Shown here: positions 44,006-51,878 of the stretch, piece by piece
Position numbering within the stretch: the first letter of the stretch is position 1
Layout of the letters: the number at the start of each line of letters is the position of its first letter
Assembly (NCBI RefSeq): GCF_023656415.1
Contig: NZ_JAMOIL010000023.1
Location: 1 to 64,000, forward strand
DNA from: Nocardioides bruguierae
GTDB lineage: Bacteria; Actinomycetota; Actinomycetes; Propionibacteriales; Nocardioidaceae
Length of the DNA stretch: 64,000 bases
Direction of reading: 5' to 3'
Notes under the pieces: model-generated
Database searches by the model: none
Told to the model about the DNA's origin: nothing
Seen by the model: only the letters and a program-made list of their open reading frames with translations
Program-made: the position numbers and the translations under genes

Positions 44006-44058
44006 GAGCGGCGGCCGGAGTCTCGACCACACCGCCGCTCGCGCCCTGTACGAACGTA
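44006..44058 (-). promoter_or_regulatory. Promoter and 5' hairpin of microprotein copy 1
   Basis: On the minus strand TACGTT (44058-44053) is a -10 candidate with TTGTCG 16 bases upstream. Then a 9-bp perfect hairpin gagcggcgg / ccgccgctc (44040-44032 and 44014-44006) encloses a 17-base loop that ends in gagactccgg. The ATG lies 51 bases on. Copy 2 has the same -10 to hairpin distance and the same loop end, with a longer but fully paired stem. Confidence 0.55.
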
Positions 44059-44191
44059 CGCGCAAGGGTGGCCACGACAAGGCGAACCTGAGGTAAGCGG
44101 ACCAACGGCGCCCACAGAGGTGGTGCCAGCACTACCAAGGTGTCCGGACCACCTCGGTCCAGACCCCAGGGGAAGGGTGGAGGAACAGGCC

Positions 44192-44377
44192 TCAGGCCGC
44201 CGACGACTGCCGGCTCAGCGCCGGCTCGGCCGCACGCGGGGTGGGTCGACCGGCAGGCACGGCCCGACGGGCGCCGTCGCTGCGGTGCGCGGGCTGACCG
44301 TGGTAGCGCGGGTCGTGCGGGCACCGGTCGTCGTGACGCCAGCGACAGCGGGCGGAGCGGTACAGGTACTTGAACAC
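44192..44377 (-). CDS. Microprotein with C-x7-C-x-H-x4-H motif, copy 2
   Basis: The 61-residue peptide starts FKYLYRSARC and has Cys11, Cys19, His21 and His26 (CPHDPRYHG), aligning without gaps to copy 1 over the first 27 residues. The rest is an Arg/Pro/Ala-rich tail that copy 1 lacks. GTG 44377 follows gggggaggcctcgtc. It is divergent from idi, but nothing links it to carotenoid synthesis beyond position. Metal binding is inferred from the residue pattern only. Confidence 0.6.
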   Translation of the reverse strand: MFKYLYRSARCRWRHDDRCPHDPRYHGQPAHRSDGARRAVPAGRPTPRAAEPALSRQSSAA

Positions 44378-44417
44378 GACGAGGCCTCCCCCTCAGGTGC
44401 ATGGACAGAAATCGCGC

Positions 44418-44473
44418 AGCGGGCCGGCCGGAGTCTCACGGCCAGCCGGCCCGCTCGCGCACGTCGGAACGTA
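44418..44473 (-). promoter_or_regulatory. Promoter and 5' hairpin of microprotein copy 2
   Basis: The hexamer TACGTT (44473-44468) precedes a 10-bp perfect hairpin agcgggccgg / ccggcccgct (arms 44455-44446 and 44427-44418) with an 18-base loop ending gagactccgg. The distance from the hexamer to the stem equals that of copy 1. Relative to copy 1 the stem is lengthened by two pairs, with matching bases gained on both arms. The GTG lies 40 bases downstream. Confidence 0.55.
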
Positions 44474-44652
44474 TGGACGTCGCCGCCCGCGCGGAGCCGC
44501 ACGCGGGGCACTTACCCCAGATGGGGGAACGCCCGTCCAGTCGAGCCAGGAACAGGCGTGGCCCGGATCACGAGGAGCAGGGTCGTCCGGCCCTGGCGCC
44601 CACCCTTTCCGGCACAGCCCTCGGGGTGTGCAGCCACCCCGGCCACGCTGCC

Positions 44653-44658
44653 TAGGTT
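44653..44658 (+). promoter_or_regulatory. Possible -10 hexamer of the idi-crt operon
   Basis: TAGGTT lies 93 bases upstream of the idi ATG and is the best -10-like match in the divergent region. The remaining bases between 44474 and 44750 hold no gene I can support. Confidence 0.35.
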
Positions 44659-44750
44659 CGACGCGCAGCACCTCGGGTCCGGCCAGCGTCGTCCGGGCCC
44701 ACCACTCTCCGAGCAGGCCAGAGCAGCCACGAGCAGCCCCGAGGTGACCC

Positions 44751-45404
44751 ATGCCCGAGCCGCGCGACGCCGTCGTGCTCCTGGACGAGGCGGGGCAGCC
44801 GATCGGCACCACCGACCGCACCACGGTCCACACGACGGCCACCCCGCTGCACCTGGCGTTCTCCCTCTACGTGGTCGACGCCGACGACCGGCTGCTGCTC
44901 ACCCGCCGCGCGCTGGGCAAGACGGCCTGGCCGGGAGTCTGGACCAACTCCTGCTGCGGCCACCCGCGCCCCGACGAGTCCTCCCAGGACGCGGCGCGCC
45001 GCCGCGTCCACGAGGAGCTCGGCCTCGACCTCGGCGCGCAGCCGCTCACCACCGTCCTGCCCGACTTCCGCTACCGCGCCGTCGACGTGAGCGGCGTGGT
45101 GGAGAACGAGGTCTGCCCCGTGCACGTGGTGCGGCTGCCCGCCGGCGCCACCCTCTCCCCCGACCCCGCCGAGGTCGCCGAGCTGGCCTGGGTGCCGTGG
45201 GCCACCGCCCAGCACCTCGTCACGCACGCGCGCCCGCTCGTGAGCCCGTGGATGGCGCTCCAGGTGCCGGGCCTGGTCGCCGCGCTCGAGGCGCTCGGCG
45301 CCACCACGCTGGGCGCCCTCACCCGCGCGGGTGACGCCCCCGCGGGTACCGGCGACGAACGATGCGTGAAGAGCGCAGGTACGAGCCTCCCGGAGTCCGC
45401 ATGA
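44751..45404 (+). CDS. idi: Isopentenyl-diphosphate delta-isomerase, type I
   Basis: The 217-residue Nudix-fold enzyme isomerises IPP and DMAPP. It has HLAFSLYVVDADDRLLLTRRALGKTAWPGVWTNSCCGHPRPDES, with the catalytic Cys in NSCCGHP, and RRRVHEELGLD; the catalytic Glu occurs in VENEVCPVHVV. gaggtg precedes ATG 44751. Its stop overlaps the start of crtE (ATGA), so it supplies DMAPP for the carotenoid pathway in the same operon. The C-terminus is about 30 residues longer than usual and low in conservation. Confidence 0.95.
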   Translation: MPEPRDAVVLLDEAGQPIGTTDRTTVHTTATPLHLAFSLYVVDADDRLLLTRRALGKTAWPGVWTNSCCGHPRPDESSQDAARRRVHEELGLDLGAQPLTTVLPDFRYRAVDVSGVVENEVCPVHVVRLPAGATLSPDPAEVAELAWVPWATAQHLVTHARPLVSPWMALQVPGLVAALEALGATTLGALTRAGDAPAGTGDERCVKSAGTSLPESA

Positions 45405-46600
45405 GCGCCCAGCCCCTCCCCGAGCCACAGAGCCCCGAGCCGCAGTCCGGCACACCAGCCCGGTCCAATCCAGGGGCACCCAGCCGAGCACCCTCCCTCC
45501 GCCCCGTGCGCCCGGCCGCCGCGGTGCTCGCCGACGTGGAGGACCTCCTCCGCCTGCGGCTCGAGCGCCTCCAGGCGGAGTGGCACCACGGCGAGGCCGA
45601 CGGCACCACCGACCCCGTGCTCGGCGACGCCGACCTGCCCGGCCTCCTGGAGTCGCTGGTGCTGGGCGGCGGCAAGCGGTTCCGGCCGCTGCTGTGCCAC
45701 TGGGGCTGGGTGGCCGCCGGCGGGCCGCAGCGCGGCGAGGACCCCAGCGTCCCCGTCCGCCTCGGCGCCGCCCTGGAGCTCCTGCACGCCTTCGGCCTCG
45801 CGCAGGACGACGTGATGGACGGCTCCGAGACCCGCCGCGGCGCCCCCGCCGTGCACGTCACGGCCCGCACGCACCACACGGATGCCGGCGGCCGGGACGA
45901 CGCCCAGCGCTACGGCGAGTCCGTGGCCACCCTCGTCGGCGACCTCGCCCACGCGGAGGCCGACGCGATCGTCGCCGAGCTGCCGCAGGCGGTGCGGCAC
46001 CTGTGGTGGCGCACCAGCCTGGAGCTGGTCCGCGGCCAGGCCCACGACCTCTCCGAGGCCGCCGCCGGTGGCGGGCCCGACGCGGAGGCCCGCGCCTGGG
46101 AGGTCGCCCGTGCCAAGTCCGGCGGGTACACGGTGCAGCGCCCCCTCGAGCTGGGCGCCACCGCGGCCGGGGCCGACGCCGGCGTCCTGCGTGCCCTGGG
46201 CACCTACGGCCGCCACCTCGGCGAGGCATTCGCGCTGCGCGACGACCTGCTCGGGGTGTGGGGCGACCCGGCCGTCACCGGCAAGCCCGCCCACGACGAC
46301 CTGCGCTCCGGCAAGGCCACGGTGCTGCTCGCCCGCGCGGAGGCACACGCCCGGGCCCAGCAGGACGAGGCGGCGCAGCGCGTGCTCACGCGGGTGCGCG
46401 CCCAGCAGCACGAGCCCGGCGACGTCGAGGCCGCCGCGGCCGCGATGGAGCGGCTCGGGGTGCGGGCGGGCGCCGAGGAGCAGGTCCGCGCCAGCCACGC
46501 CGCTGCCCTGGCGGCGGTGGAGGGCTGCGAGCACCTCGACGCCGCCGGCGTCCAGGGGCTGCGGTGGGCCGCCGACGCGGTGGCCTGGCGGCAGAAGTGA
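45401..46600 (+). CDS. crtE: Geranylgeranyl diphosphate synthase (polyprenyl synthetase)
   Basis: The 399-residue trans-prenyltransferase has GGGKRFRP, the first Asp-rich motif DDVMD in LAQDDVMDGSETRRG, the conserved Lys/Thr region KSGGYTVQRPLELG and the second Asp-rich motif DDLLGVWGD. It makes the C20 diphosphate used by phytoene synthase. The ATG at 45401 overlaps the idi stop and cggag precedes it. About 45 Pro/Ser/Gln-rich residues precede the first conserved helix, an extension without known function. Confidence 0.93.
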   Translation: MSAQPLPEPQSPEPQSGTPARSNPGAPSRAPSLRPVRPAAAVLADVEDLLRLRLERLQAEWHHGEADGTTDPVLGDADLPGLLESLVLGGGKRFRPLLCHWGWVAAGGPQRGEDPSVPVRLGAALELLHAFGLAQDDVMDGSETRRGAPAVHVTARTHHTDAGGRDDAQRYGESVATLVGDLAHAEADAIVAELPQAVRHLWWRTSLELVRGQAHDLSEAAAGGGPDAEARAWEVARAKSGGYTVQRPLELGATAAGADAGVLRALGTYGRHLGEAFALRDDLLGVWGDPAVTGKPAHDDLRSGKATVLLARAEAHARAQQDEAAQRVLTRVRAQQHEPGDVEAAAAAMERLGVRAGAEEQVRASHAAALAAVEGCEHLDAAGVQGLRWAADAVAWRQK

Positions 46601-46640
46601 GCACCCACGTGAGAAGCACGAAGCACATCGAGGAGCACCC

Positions 46641-48173
46641 GTGAGCCGCGTCGTCGTCATCGGAGCCGGGCTCGCCGGTCTCGCCACCGCCTGCCACCTC
46701 TCGGGCTCGGGCCACGACGTGACCCTGATCGAGGCCGAGGACGCCCCCGGCGGCCGCGCCGGCCAGATCGTGCGCGACGGGTTCCGCTTCGACACCGGAC
46801 CCACCGTGCTCACCATGCGCAGCCTCCTCGAGGACGTCGTGGGCGCCGCCGGCGGCGACCTCGACGCGCTGCTGCCGATGCAGCGGCTCGACCCCGCCTA
46901 CCGCGCCACCTACTCCGACGGCTCGGAGATCCTCGTGCGGCACGGTCACGAGGCGATGCGCGCCGAGATCGCGGAGAAGTCCGGCGCCGCCGACGCCGCC
47001 GCCTTCGACCGGTTCGTGCCGTGGCTGAAGCGGCTCTACGAGGTCGAGATGCCGCACTTCATCGACGCCAACTTCGACACCCCGCTCGACCTCGTCCGCA
47101 ACCCCCGCGCCGCCGCGAGCCTGGTGACGATGGGCGGGTTCGGCCGCCTCGGGCCGGCCGTGAAGCGCCGCTTCATCGACGACCGGCTGCGTCGCCTCTT
47201 CACCTTCCAGGCTATGTACGCCGGCCTCCCGCCGTCCTCCGCGCTCGCCATCTACGCGGTGATCACGTACATGGACTGCATCGAGGGGGTCTACTTCCCG
47301 GACGGCGGCATGGCGGCCGTCCCCCACGCGCTGGCGAAGGCGGCCACCGACAACGGCGTCGACCTGCGCCTGGGCCAGAAGGTCACCCGCGTGCTGCGCC
47401 GCCCCGACGGCCCGGTGGCCGGCGTGGAGATCGACGCCGGGCCGATCAAGGGCAGCGAGAAGCTCATGGCCGACGCGGTCGTCTGCACCCTCGACCTCCC
47501 GGTCGCCTACCGGCACCTGCTGCCCGACCTCGCGCCGCCCCGCGTCGTCCGCACGGGCGACTACTCCCCCTCGGCCGTGGTGTGGCACGTCGGCGCCCGC
47601 GGCGACCTGCCCGCCGGGGCGCGGCACCACAACATCCACTTCGCCGACGCCTGGGACTCCTCCTTCGACGCCCTCATCAAGCAGGGCCGGATGATGCCGG
47701 ACCCCTCGCGCCTGGTGACGATCCCGAGCCTCACCGACCCCACGGCCGCCCCCGACGGCGCGCACACGCTCTACGTGCTGGAGCCGGCGCCGAACCTGGA
47801 CGGGGTGGTCGACTGGCGCACCCAGCGCGGCCGCACCCGCGAGGAGCTGCTGGCCTTCCTCGAGCGGGAGGGCTACCCGACCGACATCGTCACCGAGGAG
47901 CTCGTCGACCCGCTCGACTGGCAGGCGCAGGGCATGGAGCGCGGCACCCCGTTCGCGCTGGCCCACACCTTCGCCCAGACCGGCCCCTTCCGCCCCTCCA
48001 ACGTGGAGAAGCGACTGCCCGGCTTCTTCTTCGCCGGCTCCGGCACCGTGCCCGGTGTCGGCGTCCCCATGGTCCTCGTCTCCGGCCGCCTGGCCGCGGA
48101 GCGGGTCACCTCCTACCTCCCGACGGTCCCCCGCCGCCAACCCCGCATCACCACCACGGAAGGCGCGGCCTGA
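46641..48173 (+). CDS. crtI: Phytoene desaturase
   Basis: The 510-residue FAD enzyme begins SRVVVIGAGLAGLATACHLSGSGHDVTLIEAEDAPGGRAG (dinucleotide-binding motif) and has DTGPTVLTM and, near the end, GFFFAGSGTVPGVGVPMVLVSGRLAAERV, the bacterial CrtI signature. It introduces the double bonds that turn phytoene into lycopene. GTG 46641 has gaggag upstream. Its TGA overlaps the ATG of the next gene (TGATG), so CrtI and CrtB are translationally coupled. Confidence 0.95.
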   Translation: MSRVVVIGAGLAGLATACHLSGSGHDVTLIEAEDAPGGRAGQIVRDGFRFDTGPTVLTMRSLLEDVVGAAGGDLDALLPMQRLDPAYRATYSDGSEILVRHGHEAMRAEIAEKSGAADAAAFDRFVPWLKRLYEVEMPHFIDANFDTPLDLVRNPRAAASLVTMGGFGRLGPAVKRRFIDDRLRRLFTFQAMYAGLPPSSALAIYAVITYMDCIEGVYFPDGGMAAVPHALAKAATDNGVDLRLGQKVTRVLRRPDGPVAGVEIDAGPIKGSEKLMADAVVCTLDLPVAYRHLLPDLAPPRVVRTGDYSPSAVVWHVGARGDLPAGARHHNIHFADAWDSSFDALIKQGRMMPDPSRLVTIPSLTDPTAAPDGAHTLYVLEPAPNLDGVVDWRTQRGRTREELLAFLEREGYPTDIVTEELVDPLDWQAQGMERGTPFALAHTFAQTGPFRPSNVEKRLPGFFFAGSGTVPGVGVPMVLVSGRLAAERVTSYLPTVPRRQPRITTTEGAA

Positions 48174-50560
48174 TGAGCAACAGCCGCTGGTCGAGGAACG
48201 ACGAAGTCGTGTCGCGAGACCAAGGCCCCACCGGTGGTCGAGGAGACCGCTGGTCGAGGAAGGACGAAGTCCTGTCGCGAGACCAAGGCCCCACCGCTGG
48301 TCGAGACCCCCGCACCCGCGAGCTCCGCCTCACCGACGGCTACCGCCGCTGCGCCGAGCTCACGAGGGAGTACGGCACGACGTACTTCTGGGGCGCGGCG
48401 ATCCTCCCGCGACCCCAGCGCCGCCACGTGCACGCGGTCTACGCCCTGTGCCGGCTGGCGGACGACATCGTGGACGTGGCGGAGGACTCCTCCCCCGCCG
48501 CACAGGCCACCACGCCCGAGCAGGCCGCCGAGATCGAGGCACGCCTGGCCGACTTCCGCGACCGCTTCGCCGCGTCGGTGGCCACCGGCGAGTCCGACGA
48601 CCCGGTGCTCCTCGCAGTAGGAGACAGCGTCCGCGCCACCGGCATCGACCTGGAGTGCTTCGACCGCTTCTTCCGCGCGATGGCGCAGGACCTCACCACC
48701 ACCCGGTACCGCACCTGGGACGACCTCATGGGCTACATGGAGGGCTCGGCCGCGGTGATCGGCGAGATGATGCTCCCGGTACTGCGGCCCACCTCCGAGC
48801 GCGCGCTGGCGCCGGCCCGGGCGCTGGGGCACGCGTTCCAGCTGACGAACTTCCTGCGTGACGTGGACGAGGACCTCGACCGCGGCCGCGTCTACCTGCC
48901 CCAGGAGGACATCGACCGCTTCGGCGCGGACCCGTTCAACCGCACCGCCGACCCCGCCTGGCGCGCACTGATGCGTTTCGAGATCGCCCGCAACCGCGAG
49001 CTGTACGCGCAGGCCGAGCCGGGCCTGGCCTTCCTCCCCGACGCCTCCCGCCGCTGCGTCGGCACCGCCAAGACCCTCTACGCCGGAATCCTCGAGCGGA
49101 TCGAGATGGCCGACTACGACGTCTTCGCCCGCCGCGCCCGCGTCCCCACCTGGCGCAAGGCCGCCGTGGCCGGCGCCGCCCTCACCGGCGTCGCGATGGC
49201 AGCCACCATGACGTCCGCTGGTCGAGGAGGGACGAAGTCCCGTCGCGAGACCAAGGCCGAAGACGGTGGTCGAGGTGCGAGGAGCGCCAACGACCCCACC
49301 GGTGGTCGAGGTGCGAGGAGCGCCAGCGACCTCACCGGTGGTCGAGGTGCGAGGAGCGCCAGCGACGAGCCACGAGACCCCCGCACCCAGGCACCCACCG
49401 ACGCCAAGACGCCGCTGGTCGAGGAGACCGTCCACGGCCGTCGGGAGACCAAGGCCGAAGACGGTGGTCGAGGTGCGAGGAGCGCCAACGACCCCACCGG
49501 TGGTCGAGGTGCGAGGAGCGCCAGCGACGAGCCACGAGACCCCCGCACGAAGGCAGCATCGAGGGACAACGCCCTCCCCCCACTCCTAGCGAGAAAGATC
49601 CCGCTCGCGCTGAAGCCCATGCCGGCACGCCGCGACCTCCAGCCCAGCTGGCGCGAGGCCAAGCCGAGCCGCATCAAGGCAGCACTCGACGCAGCGCTCG
49701 CGAAGGACCCGGGCGGCTGGTACGTCGCAGGCGCCTCGACGGACCTCAAACAGAAGAGCATCACGCGCACGATCGGCGGCACGGAGGTCGTGCTCTGGCG
49801 CACGCAGGACGGCGTGGTCGCCGGCCCCGGCGCCTGCCCCCACCTCGGGGCACTGCTCACCGACTGCGAGGTCATGGGCGAGAGGCTCTACTGCAAGTGG
49901 CACGGACTCAGCCTCCAGCCCGAGGGCCAACCCGGCTGGACACCCTTCAAGGCCCTGGACGACGGCGTGCTCCTGTGGGTCCAGATCCCGACCGCCGGCG
50001 AGCAGACCGCCGACGCCCCCACCATCACCCCGCGCCCAGCACTCACCGGCTCCATCAGCGCAGTGATCGAGGTCCCGGGCACCTGCGAACCCCGCGACAT
50101 CATCGCCAACCGACTGGACCCCTGGCACGGCAGCTGGTTCCACCCCTACGCGTTCAGCCACCTCGAGGTCGACGACGACGCCAGCGACGACGACACCCTC
50201 ACCGTCGACGTCACCTTCCGGCTGTCCCGCCGCTGGGGAGTCCCGGTCCGCGCGGAGTTCACCTGCCCAGACGCCCGCACGATCATCATGACGATCATCG
50301 AGGGCGAGGGCGCCGGCAGCGTCGTGGAGACCCACGCGACCCCGCTCGGACCCGGCCCCGACGGCCACCCCCGCACCATGATGGTCGAGGCCACCATCGC
50401 CCACTCCGATCGCCAGGGCTTCCGCCTCGCCACCGGGCTCAGCCGTCTCGTCCAGCCCGGCATGCGCCACACAGCCCGCAGGCTGTGGGTGGACGACATA
50501 GTCTACGCCGAACGGTCGTACCTGTTGCGCTCGCGCGCCGACCAGGCCGGGCGCGCCTGA
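48173..50560 (+). CDS. crtB: Phytoene synthase fused to a Rieske (DUF5914-type) protein
   Basis: The frame is open for 795 residues. Residues about 53-345 are phytoene synthase: YGTTYFWGAAILP, first Asp-rich motif from Asp97 (LADDIVD), second from Asp230 (RDVDEDLDRGRVYLP). Residues about 464-795 are a Rieske protein with Cys555-x-His557 and Cys574-x2-His577 for a [2Fe-2S] cluster, like the DUF5914 gene usually found just downstream of crtB (crtV position in Streptomyces). Residues 5-47 and the linker 348-463 are translated copies of a dispersed DNA repeat (GRGARSASD units). An internal ATG at 49619 could start the Rieske part separately. Whether the long fusion is made is unknown. Confidence 0.85.
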   Translation: MSNSRWSRNDEVVSRDQGPTGGRGDRWSRKDEVLSRDQGPTAGRDPRTRELRLTDGYRRCAELTREYGTTYFWGAAILPRPQRRHVHAVYALCRLADDIVDVAEDSSPAAQATTPEQAAEIEARLADFRDRFAASVATGESDDPVLLAVGDSVRATGIDLECFDRFFRAMAQDLTTTRYRTWDDLMGYMEGSAAVIGEMMLPVLRPTSERALAPARALGHAFQLTNFLRDVDEDLDRGRVYLPQEDIDRFGADPFNRTADPAWRALMRFEIARNRELYAQAEPGLAFLPDASRRCVGTAKTLYAGILERIEMADYDVFARRARVPTWRKAAVAGAALTGVAMAATMTSAGRGGTKSRRETKAEDGGRGARSANDPTGGRGARSASDLTGGRGARSASDEPRDPRTQAPTDAKTPLVEETVHGRRETKAEDGGRGARSANDPTGGRGARSASDEPRDPRTKAASRDNALPPLLARKIPLALKPMPARRDLQPSWREAKPSRIKAALDAALAKDPGGWYVAGASTDLKQKSITRTIGGTEVVLWRTQDGVVAGPGACPHLGALLTDCEVMGERLYCKWHGLSLQPEGQPGWTPFKALDDGVLLWVQIPTAGEQTADAPTITPRPALTGSISAVIEVPGTCEPRDIIANRLDPWHGSWFHPYAFSHLEVDDDASDDDTLTVDVTFRLSRRWGVPVRAEFTCPDARTIIMTIIEGEGAGSVVETHATPLGPGPDGHPRTMMVEATIAHSDRQGFRLATGLSRLVQPGMRHTARRLWVDDIVYAERSYLLRSRADQAGRA
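48185..48295 (+). repeat. Two hairpin repeats at the 5' end of crtB
   Basis: Two 48-base copies (48185-48232, 48248-48295) start cgctggtcgaggaa and end in gcgagaccaaggccccacc. They differ only at two positions of the central stem, acgac-gaa-gtcgt versus aggac-gaa-gtcct, a paired change that keeps the hairpin. They are translated as WSRNDEVVSRDQGPT and WSRKDEVLSRDQGPT. Confidence 0.9.
49216..49556 (+). repeat. Repeat block forming the CrtB-Rieske linker
   Basis: It contains a hairpin element at 49216-49252 with core gggac-gaa-gtccc, then 36-base tandem units (ggtggtcgaggtgcgaggag and 16 more bases) at 49265, 49301 and 49337, and again at 49463 and 49499. An 84-base direct repeat is perfect between 49247-49330 and 49445-49528, an offset of 198 bases (66 codons). 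All unit lengths are multiples of three, so the frame stays open. Confidence 0.9.
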
Positions 50561-50567
50561 TCCAAAC

Positions 50568-51800
50568 TCATCTGACGCTAAAGCGTACAGGCTTGCTCCA
50601 GTCAGACTGTGGGACGCCCCTTCCACCGCTGGCCCGGACCTGGAAACGATAAATTCCCCGCCCGAGTCCGCGCATGACCATGCGCGTTCCGATGATGGAA
50701 ATCTTCTTTCGCGCAACTCTTGGCTGAAGGCTGTACGTGTAAGCCTTGATGTCATTTCCATGCGCGTCAGGACGATTCCATCTCAGAATTGCCCGGCGAC
50801 CCCGAACCCTTGCCGTAACGTTACGAATTCGGTCAATTTGTCGCGAGATCTGAACTTTCTCACGAACATACTGTCCGGCCCCAGCCGAGGAATCGGCAGC
50901 CAGCATGAACACATATGTGCCAGCATCTAGGTTGGCCACCCGAAGTCGCTGACGCTCACTCCCAACCAACCAGGTCTGACCAGTAGTCTTTTCCCGCACG
51001 CGGTATCCCTCAAGGGCTGCCGTCGCGTCGCCGCTGTCCTGCACCGACCAGCGAAGCGTAGTCAGGCGGTCATCGACTGAATCGCTGACCGAAAGCCTCA
51101 GGTTGGGGTTGGGCGAAGGAGCATCCATCCCCTCGAGAGTCAACGTGTATTGCCCCACTGCCGTTGACTCTGCAGAAGCCAAGGGTGCGGAGTACCGAGA
51201 CCCGTCCGGCAAGCGCGCAGACACACTGCCCGACGGCATCAGGTCCTCCTCCGGGGAAAGAACCGTGGTTTCGCCAGACCTTGTCCAACCCTCCCAACCC
51301 CAGTATGCGTAGGCATAGGCCAGACCCGGTGCGGCAGTTGGGTTTTGTTCAAGGTAGTCCCCGCCAGGTCCCGTCGCAGCAAGGTAGACGTTGTCGATGG
51401 GAACGGCATTCCTGTCAACAATCTTAAAGGTCTTGCGATAGAGAGTGGGGATTGTCAGTGGGCCCAGATCGAGGTCAGATTCGAGCATGAAACTGCTTGT
51501 AATGAGGTTCAAGATCCCTGAATCGGCACCGTCAGAAAACCTTCGATTGATCGTCAGCGAGTATTCGCCCGAAGCAGCGAGAATCTCGAACGCTCCATCA
51601 CCGCCCACATTCACGGTCGTCCCGCCTAGTCCGACCGTTCCGTCAACGGGCAACCCCGAATCCCCATCGATGAGTACGCCCGTGACCGCGTGTACGTCAG
51701 CCGCTTGTGCGGGAACCAGGCTGAGCAGTGATAAGAGGGTCAGAACTGACAGCAATGTTGACCATGCGCGCGACGAGCTCAAGCGTGAGGTGGTTCGCAT
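50568..51800 (-). CDS. Secreted protein with fibronectin-III-like domain, within the carotenoid locus
   Basis: The 410-residue protein has a signal peptide (AWSTLLSVLTLLSLLSLVPAQA), an N-terminal carboxypeptidase-regulatory-like beta domain (VTGVLIDGDSGLPVDGTVGLGGTTVNV), and a C-terminal Fn3-like part (RRAILRWNRPDAHGNDIKAYTYSL...GIYRFQVRASGGRG). It is AT-richer than its neighbours and has no pathway link to carotenoids, so it looks inserted between the two convergent crt operons. TACCTT plus six bases before ATG 51800 suggests a leaderless start. Its stop is 7 bases from the crtB-Rieske stop. Confidence 0.7.
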   Translation of the reverse strand: MRTTSRLSSSRAWSTLLSVLTLLSLLSLVPAQAADVHAVTGVLIDGDSGLPVDGTVGLGGTTVNVGGDGAFEILAASGEYSLTINRRFSDGADSGILNLITSSFMLESDLDLGPLTIPTLYRKTFKIVDRNAVPIDNVYLAATGPGGDYLEQNPTAAPGLAYAYAYWGWEGWTRSGETTVLSPEEDLMPSGSVSARLPDGSRYSAPLASAESTAVGQYTLTLEGMDAPSPNPNLRLSVSDSVDDRLTTLRWSVQDSGDATAALEGYRVREKTTGQTWLVGSERQRLRVANLDAGTYVFMLAADSSAGAGQYVREKVQISRQIDRIRNVTARVRGRRAILRWNRPDAHGNDIKAYTYSLQPRVARKKISIIGTRMVMRGLGRGIYRFQVRASGGRGVPQSDWSKPVRFSVR

Positions 51801-51878
51801 CCGTGAAAGGTAGATCGCTCAGAGAGCATTCGCTGGACGTTGACACAATTTTTTGAGGACGTTCGCCGGAACGCGACG

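Noticed and set aside
49265-49556. Regular repeat array that might look like CRISPR
   Set aside because: Units are adjacent without unique spacers, lie in an open coding frame, and the same sequence is dispersed elsewhere. No cas genes are present.
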